Shown: positions 8,618 through 17,461 of the stretch, piece after piece
Numbering within the stretch: position 1 is the first letter of the stretch
Layout of the letters: every line of letters starts with the position of its first letter
Origin: Bradyrhizobium genosp. L
GTDB lineage: Bacteria; Pseudomonadota; Alphaproteobacteria; Rhizobiales; Xanthobacteraceae
Direction: 5' to 3'
DNA: 64,000 nt
NCBI RefSeq assembly: GCF_015624485.1
Contig: NZ_CP061378.1
Span: forward strand, 6,138,001 to 6,202,000
Notes under the pieces: generated by a model
Database searches by the model: none
What the model was told of the DNA's origin: nothing
What the model saw: only the letters and a program-made list of their open reading frames with translations
Position numbers and translations under genes: made by a program

Positions 8618-11545
8618 ATGGCGAAGACACCAAGCACTCCGAAAAAGCCCGGCAAAACCCCGAAATCCAAGGCACCAAATTCCAGGGCGTCGAGGCCCGA
8701 CGTCCAACCGATCGGGCCTGCGCTCGCTGAACTGCTCAATCCCGCGATCAATCGCGGCGACGCCGGCATGGGCTCCGGCACCGGCTTGCAGCCGCCGCCG
8801 GACAATTCCTGGGACCGCCGCGCCGGCGGCGAGGCTGCCGCGCATCGCGCGCGGGCCTCGACGCGGGAGACCGGCCAGGACGTCGCCAAGCGTGACGCCG
8901 CCGGCCTCGAGGAGGCACCGCAGGCCAATTACGGCACCTCGGCCACCATCCCCATCCTCGATCCCGAGCTGGCACGGCAGCTTGGCCTGCCGACTGCCGA
9001 GGACGATGACGAGGCCCTCGCGCGCCCGCCGCGCAGCAAGATGGAGGCGCTCGGCGTCAAGGCCACCGCCGACGCGCTGGAGAATTTGATCCGCGACGGC
9101 CGCCCCGAGTTCCGCAAGGACGACGGCTCGATGCGGGTGTGGACCCCGCACCGGCCGTCGCGCCCGGAAAAGTCCGAAGGCGGCGTGCGCTTCGAGATCA
9201 AATCGGCCTATGAGCCGAAGGGCGACCAGCCGACCGCGATCGCCGACCTGGTCGAAGGCATCGCGCGCAACGACCGGACCCAGGTGCTGCTCGGGGTCAC
9301 CGGCTCGGGCAAGACCTACACCATGGCGAAAGTGATCGAGGCGACGCAGCGCCCGGCGCTGATCCTGGCGCCGAACAAGACGCTGGCCGCGCAGCTCTAT
9401 GGCGAGTTCAAGAGCTTCTTTCCGGACAACGCGGTCGAGTACTTCGTCTCGTATTACGACTACTACCAGCCCGAGGCCTACGTCCCGCGCACGGACACCT
9501 ATATCGAGAAGGATTCCTCGATCAACGAGCAGATCGACCGCATGCGCCACTCGGCGACGCGCGCGCTGCTCGAGCGCGACGACGTCATCATCGTAGCCTC
9601 GGTGTCCTGCATCTACGGTATCGGCTCGGTCGAGACCTACACCGCGATGACCTTCGCGCTGAAGAAGGGCGAGCGCATCGACCAGCGGCAGTTGATCGCC
9701 GACCTCGTCGCACTCCAGTACAAGCGCACCCAGGCCGACTTCACCCGCGGCACTTTCCGCGTCCGCGGCGATGTCATCGACATCTTCCCCGCGCACTATG
9801 AGGACCGCGCCTGGCGCGTGAACCTGTTCGGCGACACCATCGAGACCATCGAGGAGTTCGATCCGCTCACCGGCCACAAGCAGGACGAGCTCGAATTCAT
9901 CAAGATGTACGCCAACTCGCACTATGTGACGCCGCGCCCGACGCTGGTGCAGGCGATCAAGTCGATCAAATCCGAATTGAAGATGCGGCTCGACCAGCTC
10001 AACGACCAGGGCCGCCTGCTGGAGGCGCAGCGGCTGGAGCAGCGCACCACCTTCGACCTCGAGATGATGGAGGCGACCGGAAGCTGCGCCGGCATCGAGA
10101 ACTATTCGCGCTACCTGACCGGCCGCCGCCCCGGCGAGCCGCCGCCGACGCTGTTCGAATACGTCCCCGACAATGCGCTGGTTTTCGCCGACGAGAGCCA
10201 CGTCACCGTGCCGCAGATCGGCGGCATGTTCCGCGGCGACTTCCGCCGCAAGGCGACTCTTGCTGAATACGGCTTCCGCCTGCCCTCCTGCATGGACAAC
10301 CGCCCGCTCCGCTTCGAGGAATGGGACATGATGCGGCCGCAGACGGTGGCGGTATCGGCGACGCCGAGCGGCTGGGAGATCAACGAGGCCGGCGGCGTGT
10401 TCGTCGAGCAGGTGATCCGCCCGACCGGGCTGATCGACCCGCCGGTCGACATCCGTCCCGCACGCACGCAGGTCGACGACCTCGTCGGCGAAGTGCGCGC
10501 CACCGCGCAAGCCGGCTATCGCAGCCTGATCACGGTGCTGACCAAGCGCATGGCGGAGGACCTGACCGAATACCTGCACGAGCAGGGCATCCGCGTCCGC
10601 TACATGCATTCCGATATCGACACCATCGAGCGCATCGAGATCATCCGGGATCTCCGCCTCGGCGCGTTCGACGCGCTGGTCGGCATCAATCTGCTGCGCG
10701 AGGGCCTCGACATTCCCGAATGCGCGCTGGTCGCGATCCTCGACGCCGACAAGGAAGGCTTTCTGCGCAGCGAGACCTCGCTGATCCAGACCATCGGCCG
10801 CGCCGCGCGCAATGTCGACGGCAAGGTGATCCTCTATGCCGATAGCATGACCGGCTCGATGGAGCGCGCGATGGCCGAGACCACGCGCCGCCGCGAGAAG
10901 CAGGTCGAATACAACGAGGCCAACGGCATCACGCCGGAGAGCGTCAAGAAGTCGATCGGCGACATCCTCAACTCGGTCTACGAACGCGACCACGTGCTGG
11001 TCGAGATCGGCGACGGCGGCATGGCCGACGATGTGATCTCGATCGGCCACAATTTCGAGGCGGTGCTGAGCGATCTCGAAACAAGGATGCGCGAGGCGGC
11101 CGCCGATCTAAACTTCGAGGAAGCCGCAAGACTGCGCGACGAGGTCAAGCGCCTGCGTGCCACCGAGATGGCCGTGGTCGACGACCCCACCGCCAAGCAG
11201 CGCAATGTGCAGAAGCAAGCCGGCGCCTATGCCGGCACCCGAAAATACGGCGACGCCGCCAACCTCCCGGTCAGCGCGCTGAAGAACAAGTCCGCCCAGA
11301 CCTCGCTCAAGGCCGGCCGCGGCGGCAAGTCCGGCTCACGAATCCACAAGCCCGATCTCGACGAGATGCACGGCCCGGAGTCGCTGCCCTTCCGCCCGGA
11401 CGGCGCGCTGCCGGCCAAGCCGTTCGGCACGACCAGTAGGATCATCCAGCCGACGGATTCGCGGCAGTCCGGGCCGGAATTCGGGCCGTCGCCGCGGAGC
11501 AGCGGCGGAGCGCCGGGGAAGCGAGGTGGGTGGAAGAAAAGGTAG
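8618..11545 (+). CDS. uvrB: Excinuclease ABC subunit B (UvrB)
   Basis: UvrB is the damage-verifying helicase-like subunit of nucleotide excision repair, handing lesions from UvrA to UvrC. The 975-residue product shows Walker A GVTGSGKT at about 226-233, the tyrosine-rich beta-hairpin ([11 protein letters not shown]), helicase motifs with ADESHVT and QTIGRAARN, and a C-terminal UVR domain near residue 817 ([10 protein letters not shown]). Compared with the usual ~670 residues it has about 185 extra N-terminal residues, rich in Lys/Pro/Ala, and a ~125-residue basic, low-complexity C-terminal tail. The ATG at 8618 is the first good start. Confidence 0.97.
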   Translation: MAKTPSTPKKPGKTPKSKAPNSRASRPDVQPIGPALAELLNPAINRGDAGMGSGTGLQPPPDNSWDRRAGGEAAAHRARASTRETGQDVAKRDAAGLEEAPQANYGTSATIPILDPELARQLGLPTAEDDDEALARPPRSKMEALGVKATADALENLIRDGRPEFRKDDGSMRVWTPHRPSRPEKSEGGVRFEIKSAYEPKGDQPTAIADLVEGIARNDRTQVLLGVTGSGKTYTMAKVIEATQRPALILAPNKTLAAQLYGEFKSFFPDNAVEYFVSYYDYYQPEAYVPRTDTYIEKDSSINEQIDRMRHSATRALLERDDVIIVASVSCIYGIGSVETYTAMTFALKKGERIDQRQLIADLVALQYKRTQADFTRGTFRVRGDVIDIFPAHYEDRAWRVNLFGDTIETIEEFDPLTGHKQDELEFIKMYANSHYVTPRPTLVQAIKSIKSELKMRLDQLNDQGRLLEAQRLEQRTTFDLEMMEATGSCAGIENYSRYLTGRRPGEPPPTLFEYVPDNALVFADESHVTVPQIGGMFRGDFRRKATLAEYGFRLPSCMDNRPLRFEEWDMMRPQTVAVSATPSGWEINEAGGVFVEQVIRPTGLIDPPVDIRPARTQVDDLVGEVRATAQAGYRSLITVLTKRMAEDLTEYLHEQGIRVRYMHSDIDTIERIEIIRDLRLGAFDALVGINLLREGLDIPECALVAILDADKEGFLRSETSLIQTIGRAARNVDGKVILYADSMTGSMERAMAETTRRREKQVEYNEANGITPESVKKSIGDILNSVYERDHVLVEIGDGGMADDVISIGHNFEAVLSDLETRMREAAADLNFEEAARLRDEVKRLRATEMAVVDDPTAKQRNVQKQAGAYAGTRKYGDAANLPVSALKNKSAQTSLKAGRGGKSGSRIHKPDLDEMHGPESLPFRPDGALPAKPFGTTSRIIQPTDSRQSGPEFGPSPRSSGGAPGKRGGWKKR

Positions 11546-11558
11546 CACCTAGCGAACC

Positions 11559-11591
11559 GGGGCCCCTTCCGACTAATCTAAAAGGGGGCCC
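11559..11591 (+). promoter_or_regulatory. Hairpin between uvrB and HNH gene that covers the HNH ribosome site
   Basis: GGGGCCCCTT (11559-11568) pairs with AAAGGGGGCCC (11581-11591), with one bulged G. The right arm is the only purine-rich ribosome site of the HNH endonuclease gene starting at 11595. The hairpin may both end the uvrB transcript and restrain endonuclease translation. The pairing is seen; the role is inferred. Confidence 0.5.
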
Positions 11592-11594
11592 GCC

Positions 11595-12521
11595 ATGATT
11601 AACCTCTTCATCGCCAATACGGATAATTCCTGGTTCGACTTCCTCGCGGCGGAAAGTCGCTTGGCCGAGGTCAACTTTTGGTGGCCCGGGGAGACGAGTT
11701 TCAAGGCGCTACAGCGGGGCGAACTTCTCGTGTTTCGCTTGAAGAGCCCGCGCAACAAAATCGGCGGGTTTGGGGTCTTCAGCGACCACTGTTCCCTTCC
11801 GATCCAGATGGCTTGGGAGACATTCGGTCGGGCAAACGGGGTTTCATCTTTGGAGGGCTTGCGCAGCGCTATCGCTCGGCTGCGAACCAATGTAGCCATC
11901 GTTCCATCTACGGATATTGGCTCAACAGTGTTAGTTGAGCCAGTCTTTCTTCCCGAACATCTTTGGCTCGACCTTCCAGAATCGTGGTCGTCGAGTATTC
12001 AACGAGGAAAGCGCTATTCGACAGAGAGTGCCGATGGCTTGCGTCTGTGGGATCGCCTTCTGGAGGCGGCGAGATTGAGTACCGCGACCAATGTGGCTGG
12101 ATTCCAGTCTCATGAGCAGGCCCGTTTCGGAACCCCAACTCTCATTGCACCGCGTCTGGGACAAGGCGCCTTCCGGGTTGCAGTGACTGAAGCATATGGC
12201 AGACAATGCGCGATAACTGATGGCAAGGTGCTCCCTGCCTTGGATGCCGCGCACATTAAGCCATACTCAGAAGGCGGGCATCACGCAAAATCAAATGGCA
12301 TCCTATTGCGGAAGGATATCCATTCGGTTTTCGACGCCGGGTACGTGACGATCAAGGACGATCTGACCTTCTCGGTAAGCAAGAAGGTGAAAGAGGTCTT
12401 CAACAACGGAGAAGAATACCTGCGTTTGCATGGTCGTTCCGTTCGCCCACCCGAGCGCAAGGCGGATTGGCCAGACTTGGAGCTACTTCGTTGGCACAAC
12501 AAAGACCGCTACCTGGGTTAG
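11595..12521 (+). CDS. HNH endonuclease (putative restriction enzyme)
   Basis: The 308-residue protein has an N-terminal region of about 110 residues (TDNSWFDFL, NFWWPG, a PUA/EVE-like sandwich by family resemblance) and a C-terminal HNH nuclease domain. In the latter C206 precedes DAAHIKPYSEGG, with H220, N234 and H243 as the HNH residues. Proteins of this architecture are annotated as putative restriction endonucleases, and the N-domain may read modified bases. It lies 66 bp before a DpnI-family gene on the same strand. The domain is clear; its DNA target is not. Confidence 0.85.
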   Translation: MINLFIANTDNSWFDFLAAESRLAEVNFWWPGETSFKALQRGELLVFRLKSPRNKIGGFGVFSDHCSLPIQMAWETFGRANGVSSLEGLRSAIARLRTNVAIVPSTDIGSTVLVEPVFLPEHLWLDLPESWSSSIQRGKRYSTESADGLRLWDRLLEAARLSTATNVAGFQSHEQARFGTPTLIAPRLGQGAFRVAVTEAYGRQCAITDGKVLPALDAAHIKPYSEGGHHAKSNGILLRKDIHSVFDAGYVTIKDDLTFSVSKKVKEVFNNGEEYLRLHGRSVRPPERKADWPDLELLRWHNKDRYLG

Positions 12522-12587
12522 CGACTGCGGCCTCTCGCGGGCAATGGCTTATCACCGACCTCCATTCGTTAGACACGATCGACGACA

Positions 12588-13355
12588 ATGAAACTCGGCT
12601 TCGAAGAATCACAAACGTCTTACACAAGTGGCTCGCAAAGCGCTCGCGCATGGACGGAGGCCTGGGTGAAGGCATGGGCCTACTGCCCGCATTGCGGCAG
12701 TGCGAAGATGTCGCAATTCGCGAACAATAGCCCGCTCGCCGACTTCCTCTGCGCATCGTGCAGCGAGGAGTTTGAGCTCAAAAGCCAGAAAGGCAAATTT
12801 GGCCCGAAGGTGGCGGATGGCGCCTACAAGACCAAATGTGAACGGCTGGCCGCCAGCAACAATCCGAACCTTCTCCTGATGAACTACGACCGTACGACGC
12901 TCTCTGTCGTCAATCTGCTGATCGTGCCAAAGCATTTCTTCGTCCGCGACATCATCGAAGAGCGAAAACCGCTCAAGGCGACGGCCCGCCGCGCCGGATG
13001 GATCGGGTCCAACATCCTGCTCGGAAAGGTCCCGGAGTCCGGTAAAATCCATATCGTTCAGAACGGCGTCATTCGAAACAAGGAGCTGGTCCTTGCCGAT
13101 TGGCAAAAGACTCTGTTTCTTAGAGCGGAGTCGCTGGAGTCTCGCGGTTGGCTTCTCGACGTGATGAGGTGCGTGGAGTCACTCGGCAAGCCTGAATTCA
13201 CTCTGGAGGAGGTGTATGCTTTCGAGCGACATCTTGGCGATCTCTATCCTGGCAACCAGAATGTCCGGCCTAAGATACGCCAGCAGCTTCAGTATTTGCG
13301 TGATCGTGGGTTTATCGAGTTCCTATCGCGAGGAAATTATCGCCTGAAGCCTTAA
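12588..13355 (+). CDS. dpnI: DpnI-family restriction endonuclease (cuts Dam-methylated GATC)
   Basis: The 255-residue protein aligns over its whole length with pneumococcal DpnI as I remember it. The nuclease core keeps D52, E63 and K65 (ADF...EEFELKS) and zinc ligands C33, C36, C55 and C58. ARRAGWIG and the winged-helix C-terminus ending IRQQLQYLRDRGFIEF are also kept. DpnI cleaves GATC only when adenine is N6-methylated, so it needs no protecting methylase; none is seen here. Alphaproteobacteria normally methylate GANTC through CcrM, so the host would be immune while Dam-methylated incoming DNA is attacked (inference). The start has only a weak ribosome site. Confidence 0.93.
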   Translation: MKLGFEESQTSYTSGSQSARAWTEAWVKAWAYCPHCGSAKMSQFANNSPLADFLCASCSEEFELKSQKGKFGPKVADGAYKTKCERLAASNNPNLLLMNYDRTTLSVVNLLIVPKHFFVRDIIEERKPLKATARRAGWIGSNILLGKVPESGKIHIVQNGVIRNKELVLADWQKTLFLRAESLESRGWLLDVMRCVESLGKPEFTLEEVYAFERHLGDLYPGNQNVRPKIRQQLQYLRDRGFIEFLSRGNYRLKP

Positions 13356-13364
13356 GAGGTTGGC

Positions 13365-13646
13365 ATGGCTTGGTTTCTCAATTTTTACCGATGCGAGCAC
13401 TGTGAGAAGCGATGGACCGACGAGTGGTCCTGCACGTGTGACGATGAGTGTCCGCGTTGTGGCGCGCGCGACATGACGCCCTTCAAGAGCGAGGACTTGA
13501 CCGAACTGATCGAGCGGCACGGCGACGAATTTGTCGTGCTGCGTTCTCCGGAGTCGGCAGAAGATGATCCGAGGTATCGCGAGCTCGGCCGATTTCCGAC
13601 TTACGCAAAGGCGGAAGAGTTTCTTGCTTCCACGGAGTTTGACTAG
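13365..13646 (+). CDS. Small zinc-ribbon protein downstream of DpnI gene
   Basis: This 93-residue protein begins 9 bp after the DpnI stop with a good AGAGG site. It has a two-knuckle zinc ribbon, CEHCEKRW at about residue 10 and CPRCGARDM at about 29, preceded by CTC. A short acidic C-terminal domain (FPTYAKAEEF) follows. Spacing suggests co-transcription with the restriction gene, but similar ribbon proteins also occur elsewhere, so a defence role is only possible. Confidence 0.75.
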   Translation: MAWFLNFYRCEHCEKRWTDEWSCTCDDECPRCGARDMTPFKSEDLTELIERHGDEFVVLRSPESAEDDPRYRELGRFPTYAKAEEFLASTEFD

Positions 13647-13679
13647 GCTGGCGGCTGCGGCGCGAGAACGCCTGGGCTC

Positions 13680-13707
13680 GCAGGACGCCGCTTCTGCGGC
13701 GTCCTGC
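13680..13707. terminator. Perfect 12-bp hairpin between convergent genes
   Basis: GCAGGACGCCGC and GCGGCGTCCTGC pair perfectly around a TTCT loop, just after the zinc-ribbon gene and facing the SEC-C remnant. There is no T-tract, so it may be a rho-assisted or bidirectional transcript end. Confidence 0.5.
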
Positions 13708-13729
13708 ATCCCGACGAAATCACCGCAAC

Positions 13730-14018
13730 TCACGCAGCTATTCCCTGAAAGTAATATTTCCGATTGGCGCCATCATACGCCCCAGCCCGCATGCAGCAGA
13801 CCTTGAAACCTACGTCCGGAGCCGCACGGGCACAGATCGTTGCGGCCGAGCTTTTCGCTCAGCTCGACGTCGCCATGGACGATGCGATGCCCGCGCTTGA
13901 CATGGGTTTCTGAAGGGAAGGATTTCCGCCGCTTACGCGTGATGCTGAAAGCTGGGGAGGTTTTCGAGATCGCGATCGTTGCGCATGATGCCCTCCATTG
14001 GTTTGCGATCACGGCCAA
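13730..14018 (-). pseudogene. SEC-C metal-binding motif protein, frameshifted
   Basis: Reading the minus strand, the frame ending at 13773 contains [15 protein letters not shown] and then derails into GLLHAGWGV. In the adjacent frame the same DNA reads on as [21 protein letters not shown] to a stop at 13730, which restores the canonical CPCGSG...FK.CC SEC-C zinc motif. One extra base in a TTT near 13805 therefore appears to break the motif. The N-terminal part is also unusual (an alternative frame starts [13 protein letters not shown]), so a second shift is possible. Either a pseudogene or a sequencing error. Confidence 0.65.
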
Positions 14019-14063
14019 TTGCCGCGGCGCTCATCTAGCACAGGAGCGTTCGCGAGGGAACGC

Positions 14064-14564
14064 TCACGTCACGTCGAAGGCCGGATGATAGCTGACGTCT
14101 CCGCACGGCGACGTGCCATTGACCACGAGCCGCTGGAAGTACGGGCTCGGCCTGCCGCCATAGGTCAGTGCGGGATCGCTCACAAAGCCGAACTGGCCGT
14201 AGTAGGCGGGATCGCCGAGCACGACACAGCCGGCGGCATTCAATGCCACAAGCCGAGCCAAGCCTTCGCCGATCAGCGCGCGGCCGATGCCCTGGCGCTG
14301 CGTCTCCGGCACGACTGACACCGGGCCGAGGCCGTACCAATTCCCGACAGAGTGATCGATCTGCACCATCGAAAAGGCAACGTGGCCGACGCTAGTGCCG
14401 TCGTCGGAGATCGCCACCAGCGAGATCGTCAGCGCGCCGGCCGCGCGCAGCGCTTCGACGATGCGCGGCTCGGCGCCGCTGCTGTGAGGCGCTGTCGCGA
14501 AGGCGGCCGCCACGATCCGGCGGATCGCGGCGGCGTCTTCGTTGCGTTCGTCTCTGATCTGCAT
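14064..14564 (-). CDS. GNAT-family N-acetyltransferase
   Basis: The 166-residue protein shows the GNAT acetyl-CoA loop (VVPETQRQGIGRALIGEGL, residues ~88-106) and a following VVLGDPAYYGQFGF segment typical of the YhbS branch. It probably acetylates a small-molecule amine or antibiotic-like substrate; the target is not evident. It runs opposite to the DpnI islet and next to a small membrane protein gene. Confidence 0.88.
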   Translation of the reverse strand: MQIRDERNEDAAAIRRIVAAAFATAPHSSGAEPRIVEALRAAGALTISLVAISDDGTSVGHVAFSMVQIDHSVGNWYGLGPVSVVPETQRQGIGRALIGEGLARLVALNAAGCVVLGDPAYYGQFGFVSDPALTYGGRPSPYFQRLVVNGTSPCGDVSYHPAFDVT

Positions 14565-14603
14565 GCCGCAGTTAGGACACCGCTGCGACCGATGGCAAGA
14601 GGC

Positions 14604-14987
14604 TCACCCCAGACTTGCCGCCACCACTGCCAGCAGCGACATCATGATCACCGTCGTCATGAGCTGTAGCGAGACGCGCGGCCTGGACCGCCATTGCGCG
14701 ATCTTGTCGGAGACCGAGAGGCTGGCGTCGTAGAACAGCGGCTCGTGGCCGTTCTGCATGCGGGGAAACCACGCTGCGAGCTTGGGTGCGATCAGCGCGT
14801 AGATGATGGAGGCGATCGCGACGAAGATGGCGGCGCCGCCGCGCTCGGTGACGATCTCGCGGGCGCCCATCACCTTCAGGATCAGCACCGCGGAGGCGAA
14901 GGTGGGCAGGCCCTGGAAGACGGCGCTCAACGCAAAGCCTTCGAGCCGGTTCTGCGCGGATGATTTCGGTGCAGCGACGGCGTTCAT
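14604..14987 (-). CDS. Small integral membrane protein, unknown function
   Basis: This 127-residue protein has likely membrane segments at about residues 54-75 (AIFVAIASIIYALIA) and 107-126 (LMTTVIMMSLLAVVAASL). The ATG at 14987 is chosen because GAGG lies upstream and the extended frame before it is low-quality arginine-rich sequence. No recognised domain. Confidence 0.65.
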   Translation of the reverse strand: MNAVAAPKSSAQNRLEGFALSAVFQGLPTFASAVLILKVMGAREIVTERGGAAIFVAIASIIYALIAPKLAAWFPRMQNGHEPLFYDASLSVSDKIAQWRSRPRVSLQLMTTVIMMSLLAVVAASLG

Positions 14988-15352
14988 GGCGGTGGTCCTC
15001 TCTGGGCGACGCGACCAGTCTGTCGCGCCGGGCCCGAGGTTGCCGTGACGCGCGTCACACCGTGCGTCGCCGGGACGCGGATCGTTCATCGATCGCCGCG
15101 CAGGACCTCCGGTCCGTGGCAAATTCGACACGACGGGCAACTCACCAAAACCCAGCAAAACCTGTCAACCGGTCGCTCCGAAAATATTTCGGTTTATCGG
15201 CAGTCAATTTTGATGTATAGATTTGCCCGTCCCGCCCGACCAGAGGGGCGTGCGCACGTCACGAACGCGCGGCGGGATGCGGTGGACGGCTTGCTTGCGC
15301 GGACGAGCGCACGGCAAGGCGGACGGCGAAATCGTGCAGGCCTGACGCCCTA
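14988..15352. other. Non-coding intergenic stretch
   Basis: No frame shows convincing protein sequence here. The open frames are arginine-rich shadows without ribosome sites. From about 15200 the sequence leads into the structured repeat described next. Confidence 0.5.
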
Positions 15353-15557
15353 GTGGCAGGTGTCCCTCGCAAGATGCGCAAGCATCTTCGCGAGGCGGTG
15401 ACAAGAAAGCCCAGTCTCACCGGGGAGAGCACGTATAAGCCGTAACCCATCGCGCAGGGAAAGCCGGATGTTTCCGGTTACACCTGTGGTCCTACCCCGG
15501 TGCTACCTTTATTGCACCGGGCCCATGGGTGCGATCGGCACCCGGCTTTCCCTGCGC
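15353..15557. repeat. Structured dispersed repeat, ncRNA-like, with nested hairpins
   Basis: Four inverted repeats are stacked here: 15365-15377 with 15382-15395; an outer perfect 16-bp pair GCGCAGGGAAAGCCGG (15452-15467) with 15542-15557; inside it CCCGGTGC (15496-15503) with 15514-15521; and GGGTGC with GCACCC around 15528-15544. The sequence resembles an element I recall as widely repeated in Bradyrhizobium genomes. The outer stem enclosing two inner stems gives a multi-branched RNA-like fold. No coding role. Confidence 0.65.
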
Positions 15558-15712
15558 CCTCTGATCGCAGAGCGGCGAAAACGAAGAGCAAGACTCGGGC
15601 AGGTCATGTCGCGAGAATGCGAAGTTGCGTCCAACATGCTGCTGTCGTCGCCCAAATGCGCAGGTGATGACATCGAACGGGCTGTTTGACAGGTGAATTG
15701 GATTTTCCTGAT

Positions 15713-15834
15713 GTCGTCCCGGCGAAGGCCGGGACCCATCACCACCGAAGTCGATTGTTGCGCGACGATGGAATGACGAGTCCCGATCACAACTCCGGCT
15801 GCAGAGTATGGGTCCCGGCCTTCGCCGGGACGAC
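15713..15834. repeat. MITE-like element with 26-bp terminal inverted repeats
   Basis: A REP-type palindrome at 15713-15738 is matched by an inverted copy at 15809-15834, identical to the copy at 11-36. About 70 bp of non-coding sequence lies between them. The paired arrangement looks like a small non-autonomous mobile element or a REP doublet. Confidence 0.7.
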
Positions 15835-15861
15835 AGCGGAGTGTGCGGCACCCGCAGCGCC

Positions 15862-16053
15862 CTACCCCGACCGCCGATTGCTGGTGTTCTGGGTCAGATT
15901 GCCGTGCGCGGCCTGTTCGCGGATGTTGTGCTTTTCGTCGTCGCGGTGGCCCTTGGTGGTGTCGAGCGGGACGCCGGGCGCGCTGCCGGGGCCCTTGTGG
16001 CTCTGGTTGTCGTCGGGGACGGGCTGGATGTTTTTGGTCTGAGGTTTCGTCAT
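15862..16053 (-). CDS. Small hydrophilic protein, unknown function
   Basis: This 63-residue protein is rich in Asn, Gln, Lys and Asp with no hydrophobic segment and is likely unstructured (ends GNLTQNTSNRRSG). GGAG lies 7 bases before the ATG at 16053. It sits upstream-divergent of nothing and just downstream of a small secreted protein on the same strand. It may be a stress-related disordered protein, but this is a guess. Confidence 0.65.
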   Translation of the reverse strand: MTKPQTKNIQPVPDDNQSHKGPGSAPGVPLDTTKGHRDDEKHNIREQAAHGNLTQNTSNRRSG

Positions 16054-16133
16054 CAAGGTCTCCGTTGCGCAACGAGACAACGCCGCGCGAGCGCGCGGCG
16101 TTCCGGGACCGTGACTTCACAATCGATGCGGCG

Positions 16134-16370
16134 TTACAGCTTGCCCTGATCGCCGTGCTGATCCTGTTGCTGCTGCTGGCGCGCCTGCTGCTTGGCGTGG
16201 TGGCGGCCGTAGAGGCAGCCGGCGGCGGCGCCGAGCATGCCGTGATGGCCGGCATAATGGCCGGCGACGCCGCCGACGATCGCGCCCTTGACGCAGCCCT
16301 TGGCATCGGCGGGCGACGCCGCGGCAAGGGCCGTGACGGCAATGGCGGCAGCAAGAACGATTGATTTCAT
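16134..16370 (-). CDS. Small secreted glycine-rich protein
   Basis: The 78-residue product has a signal peptide (residues 1-23, cleavage after ADA), a glycine-zipper-like middle (GAIVGGVAGHYAGHHG) with two cysteines, and a Gln/His-rich tail. Glycine-zipper segments often insert into or associate with membranes. GGAG precedes the ATG by 7 bases. Location is probably periplasm or outer membrane; function unknown. Confidence 0.75.
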   Translation of the reverse strand: MKSIVLAAAIAVTALAAASPADAKGCVKGAIVGGVAGHYAGHHGMLGAAAGCLYGRHHAKQQARQQQQQDQHGDQGKL

Positions 16371-16505
16371 GATGTGGCTCCGTTGCGAGGTTGCCGGATC
16401 AACGGCGAAGCCACCCCGCCGGTTCCCATCGCGTGAACCGGAAAACCGCTGCGCGCGTCACACGTCCATGCTCTAACCGCGATCGCATTACAGACGAGGC
16501 TTTTC

Positions 16506-17321
16506 ATGCCGCATCGATCCACTCTCCTGGTCGCGCTGGCGATCTGCGCCGCCGCGTTCTCCGCAGCGACACCCGCCCGCGCACAAGACAGCGACCGCGC
16601 GCTGCTTGCGACCTTCTGCGCCGCGGCCAACGTCAAGGGATCAGCCTGTTCGCGCGCAAGATCCTACCCGAACGCCGCCGGCCGCGCCTGCAACGTCAAG
16701 CTGACCAGGGAGCGTTACGCGGGGCGCTTCCTTGGCCCAGGCAATACGCTGCTTGCCGTCAACTATGAGAGCGAGTGCGAGGCGCACGTCAACGATTTCG
16801 GCGGCGTCGCGCTGTTCGAGCAGCGCAGTGGAGCGTACCGGTTCGTCCGCTTCCTGCCGGGCGTGCAGGGCCACGATTGCGTCGTGCTGCCGAAGGACGC
16901 CGGCCAGGACATGCTGATCTGCACGGTCGGTCACATGGGCCAGGGCGCGCTCGAAAGCGCGGTGGCGCGCATGGCGTTCACGAACAAGCCCGGCAAGGGC
17001 GTCGCGATCGCGCCCGACTTCCTGGTCAGGGCCGAGGACGATGTCGGCGCTTTCGGCGCCAATGTCGTCAACTGCAACGAGGGACCGAAATATTTCGGCC
17101 TCTCCAACCTCACCGCGGGGCCGCGTCCGAACACGGTGGCGGTCGACATCGACCTTGCCGACGACGAGACGATCCGCACCGCCTGCGGGAAGGGCTTTCC
17201 GAAGCTGGACGAGCTGTATCACGAGCTGCAATCCGGCGAGGCCTTTGTTCCGGAGGGCTACGGAAAGAAGCAGCGGTTCACGATCGATCTCGTGACGCGC
17301 AAGGTCGCGCCATCGCAGTAG
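16506..17321 (+). CDS. Secreted protein of unknown function
   Basis: This 271-residue protein has an N-terminal signal peptide ending near ARAQD (residue ~26) and several cysteines in the mature part that could form disulfides in the periplasm. GAGG lies 6 bases before the ATG. I recognise no catalytic motif. It is divergent from the small glycine-rich secreted protein. Confidence 0.75.
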   Translation: MPHRSTLLVALAICAAAFSAATPARAQDSDRALLATFCAAANVKGSACSRARSYPNAAGRACNVKLTRERYAGRFLGPGNTLLAVNYESECEAHVNDFGGVALFEQRSGAYRFVRFLPGVQGHDCVVLPKDAGQDMLICTVGHMGQGALESAVARMAFTNKPGKGVAIAPDFLVRAEDDVGAFGANVVNCNEGPKYFGLSNLTAGPRPNTVAVDIDLADDETIRTACGKGFPKLDELYHELQSGEAFVPEGYGKKQRFTIDLVTRKVAPSQ

Positions 17322-17402
17322 CGCCGACCGCAACACTCGACCCACGATGCACGCAATGGTTGCCGAACCGAACCGCCCTCTCGCGCGTCCAACTATTGGT
17401 TG

Positions 17403-17427
17403 ATTGTGGAACGGTTCCGTCCACAAT
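17403..17427. promoter_or_regulatory. Operator-like palindrome upstream of NTF2-like gene
   Basis: ATTGTGGA (17403-17410) and TCCACAAT (17420-17427) form perfect 8-bp inverted arms around a 9-bp centre that itself contains CGGTTCCG. It lies 35-59 bases before the start of the NTF2-like gene and could bind a dimeric regulator. No regulator is assigned. Confidence 0.4.
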
Positions 17428-17461
17428 GCGCAATCGGGAAGCAGAATCGGCGGAGTCGTCA

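Noticed and set aside
8243..11050. A 935-residue minus-strand open frame opposite uvrB
   Set aside because: It is a GC-driven shadow antisense to a full, motif-complete uvrB gene.
15045..15353. A 102-residue open frame upstream of the structured repeat
   Set aside because: It is arginine-rich, lacks a ribosome site and overlaps the repeat region.
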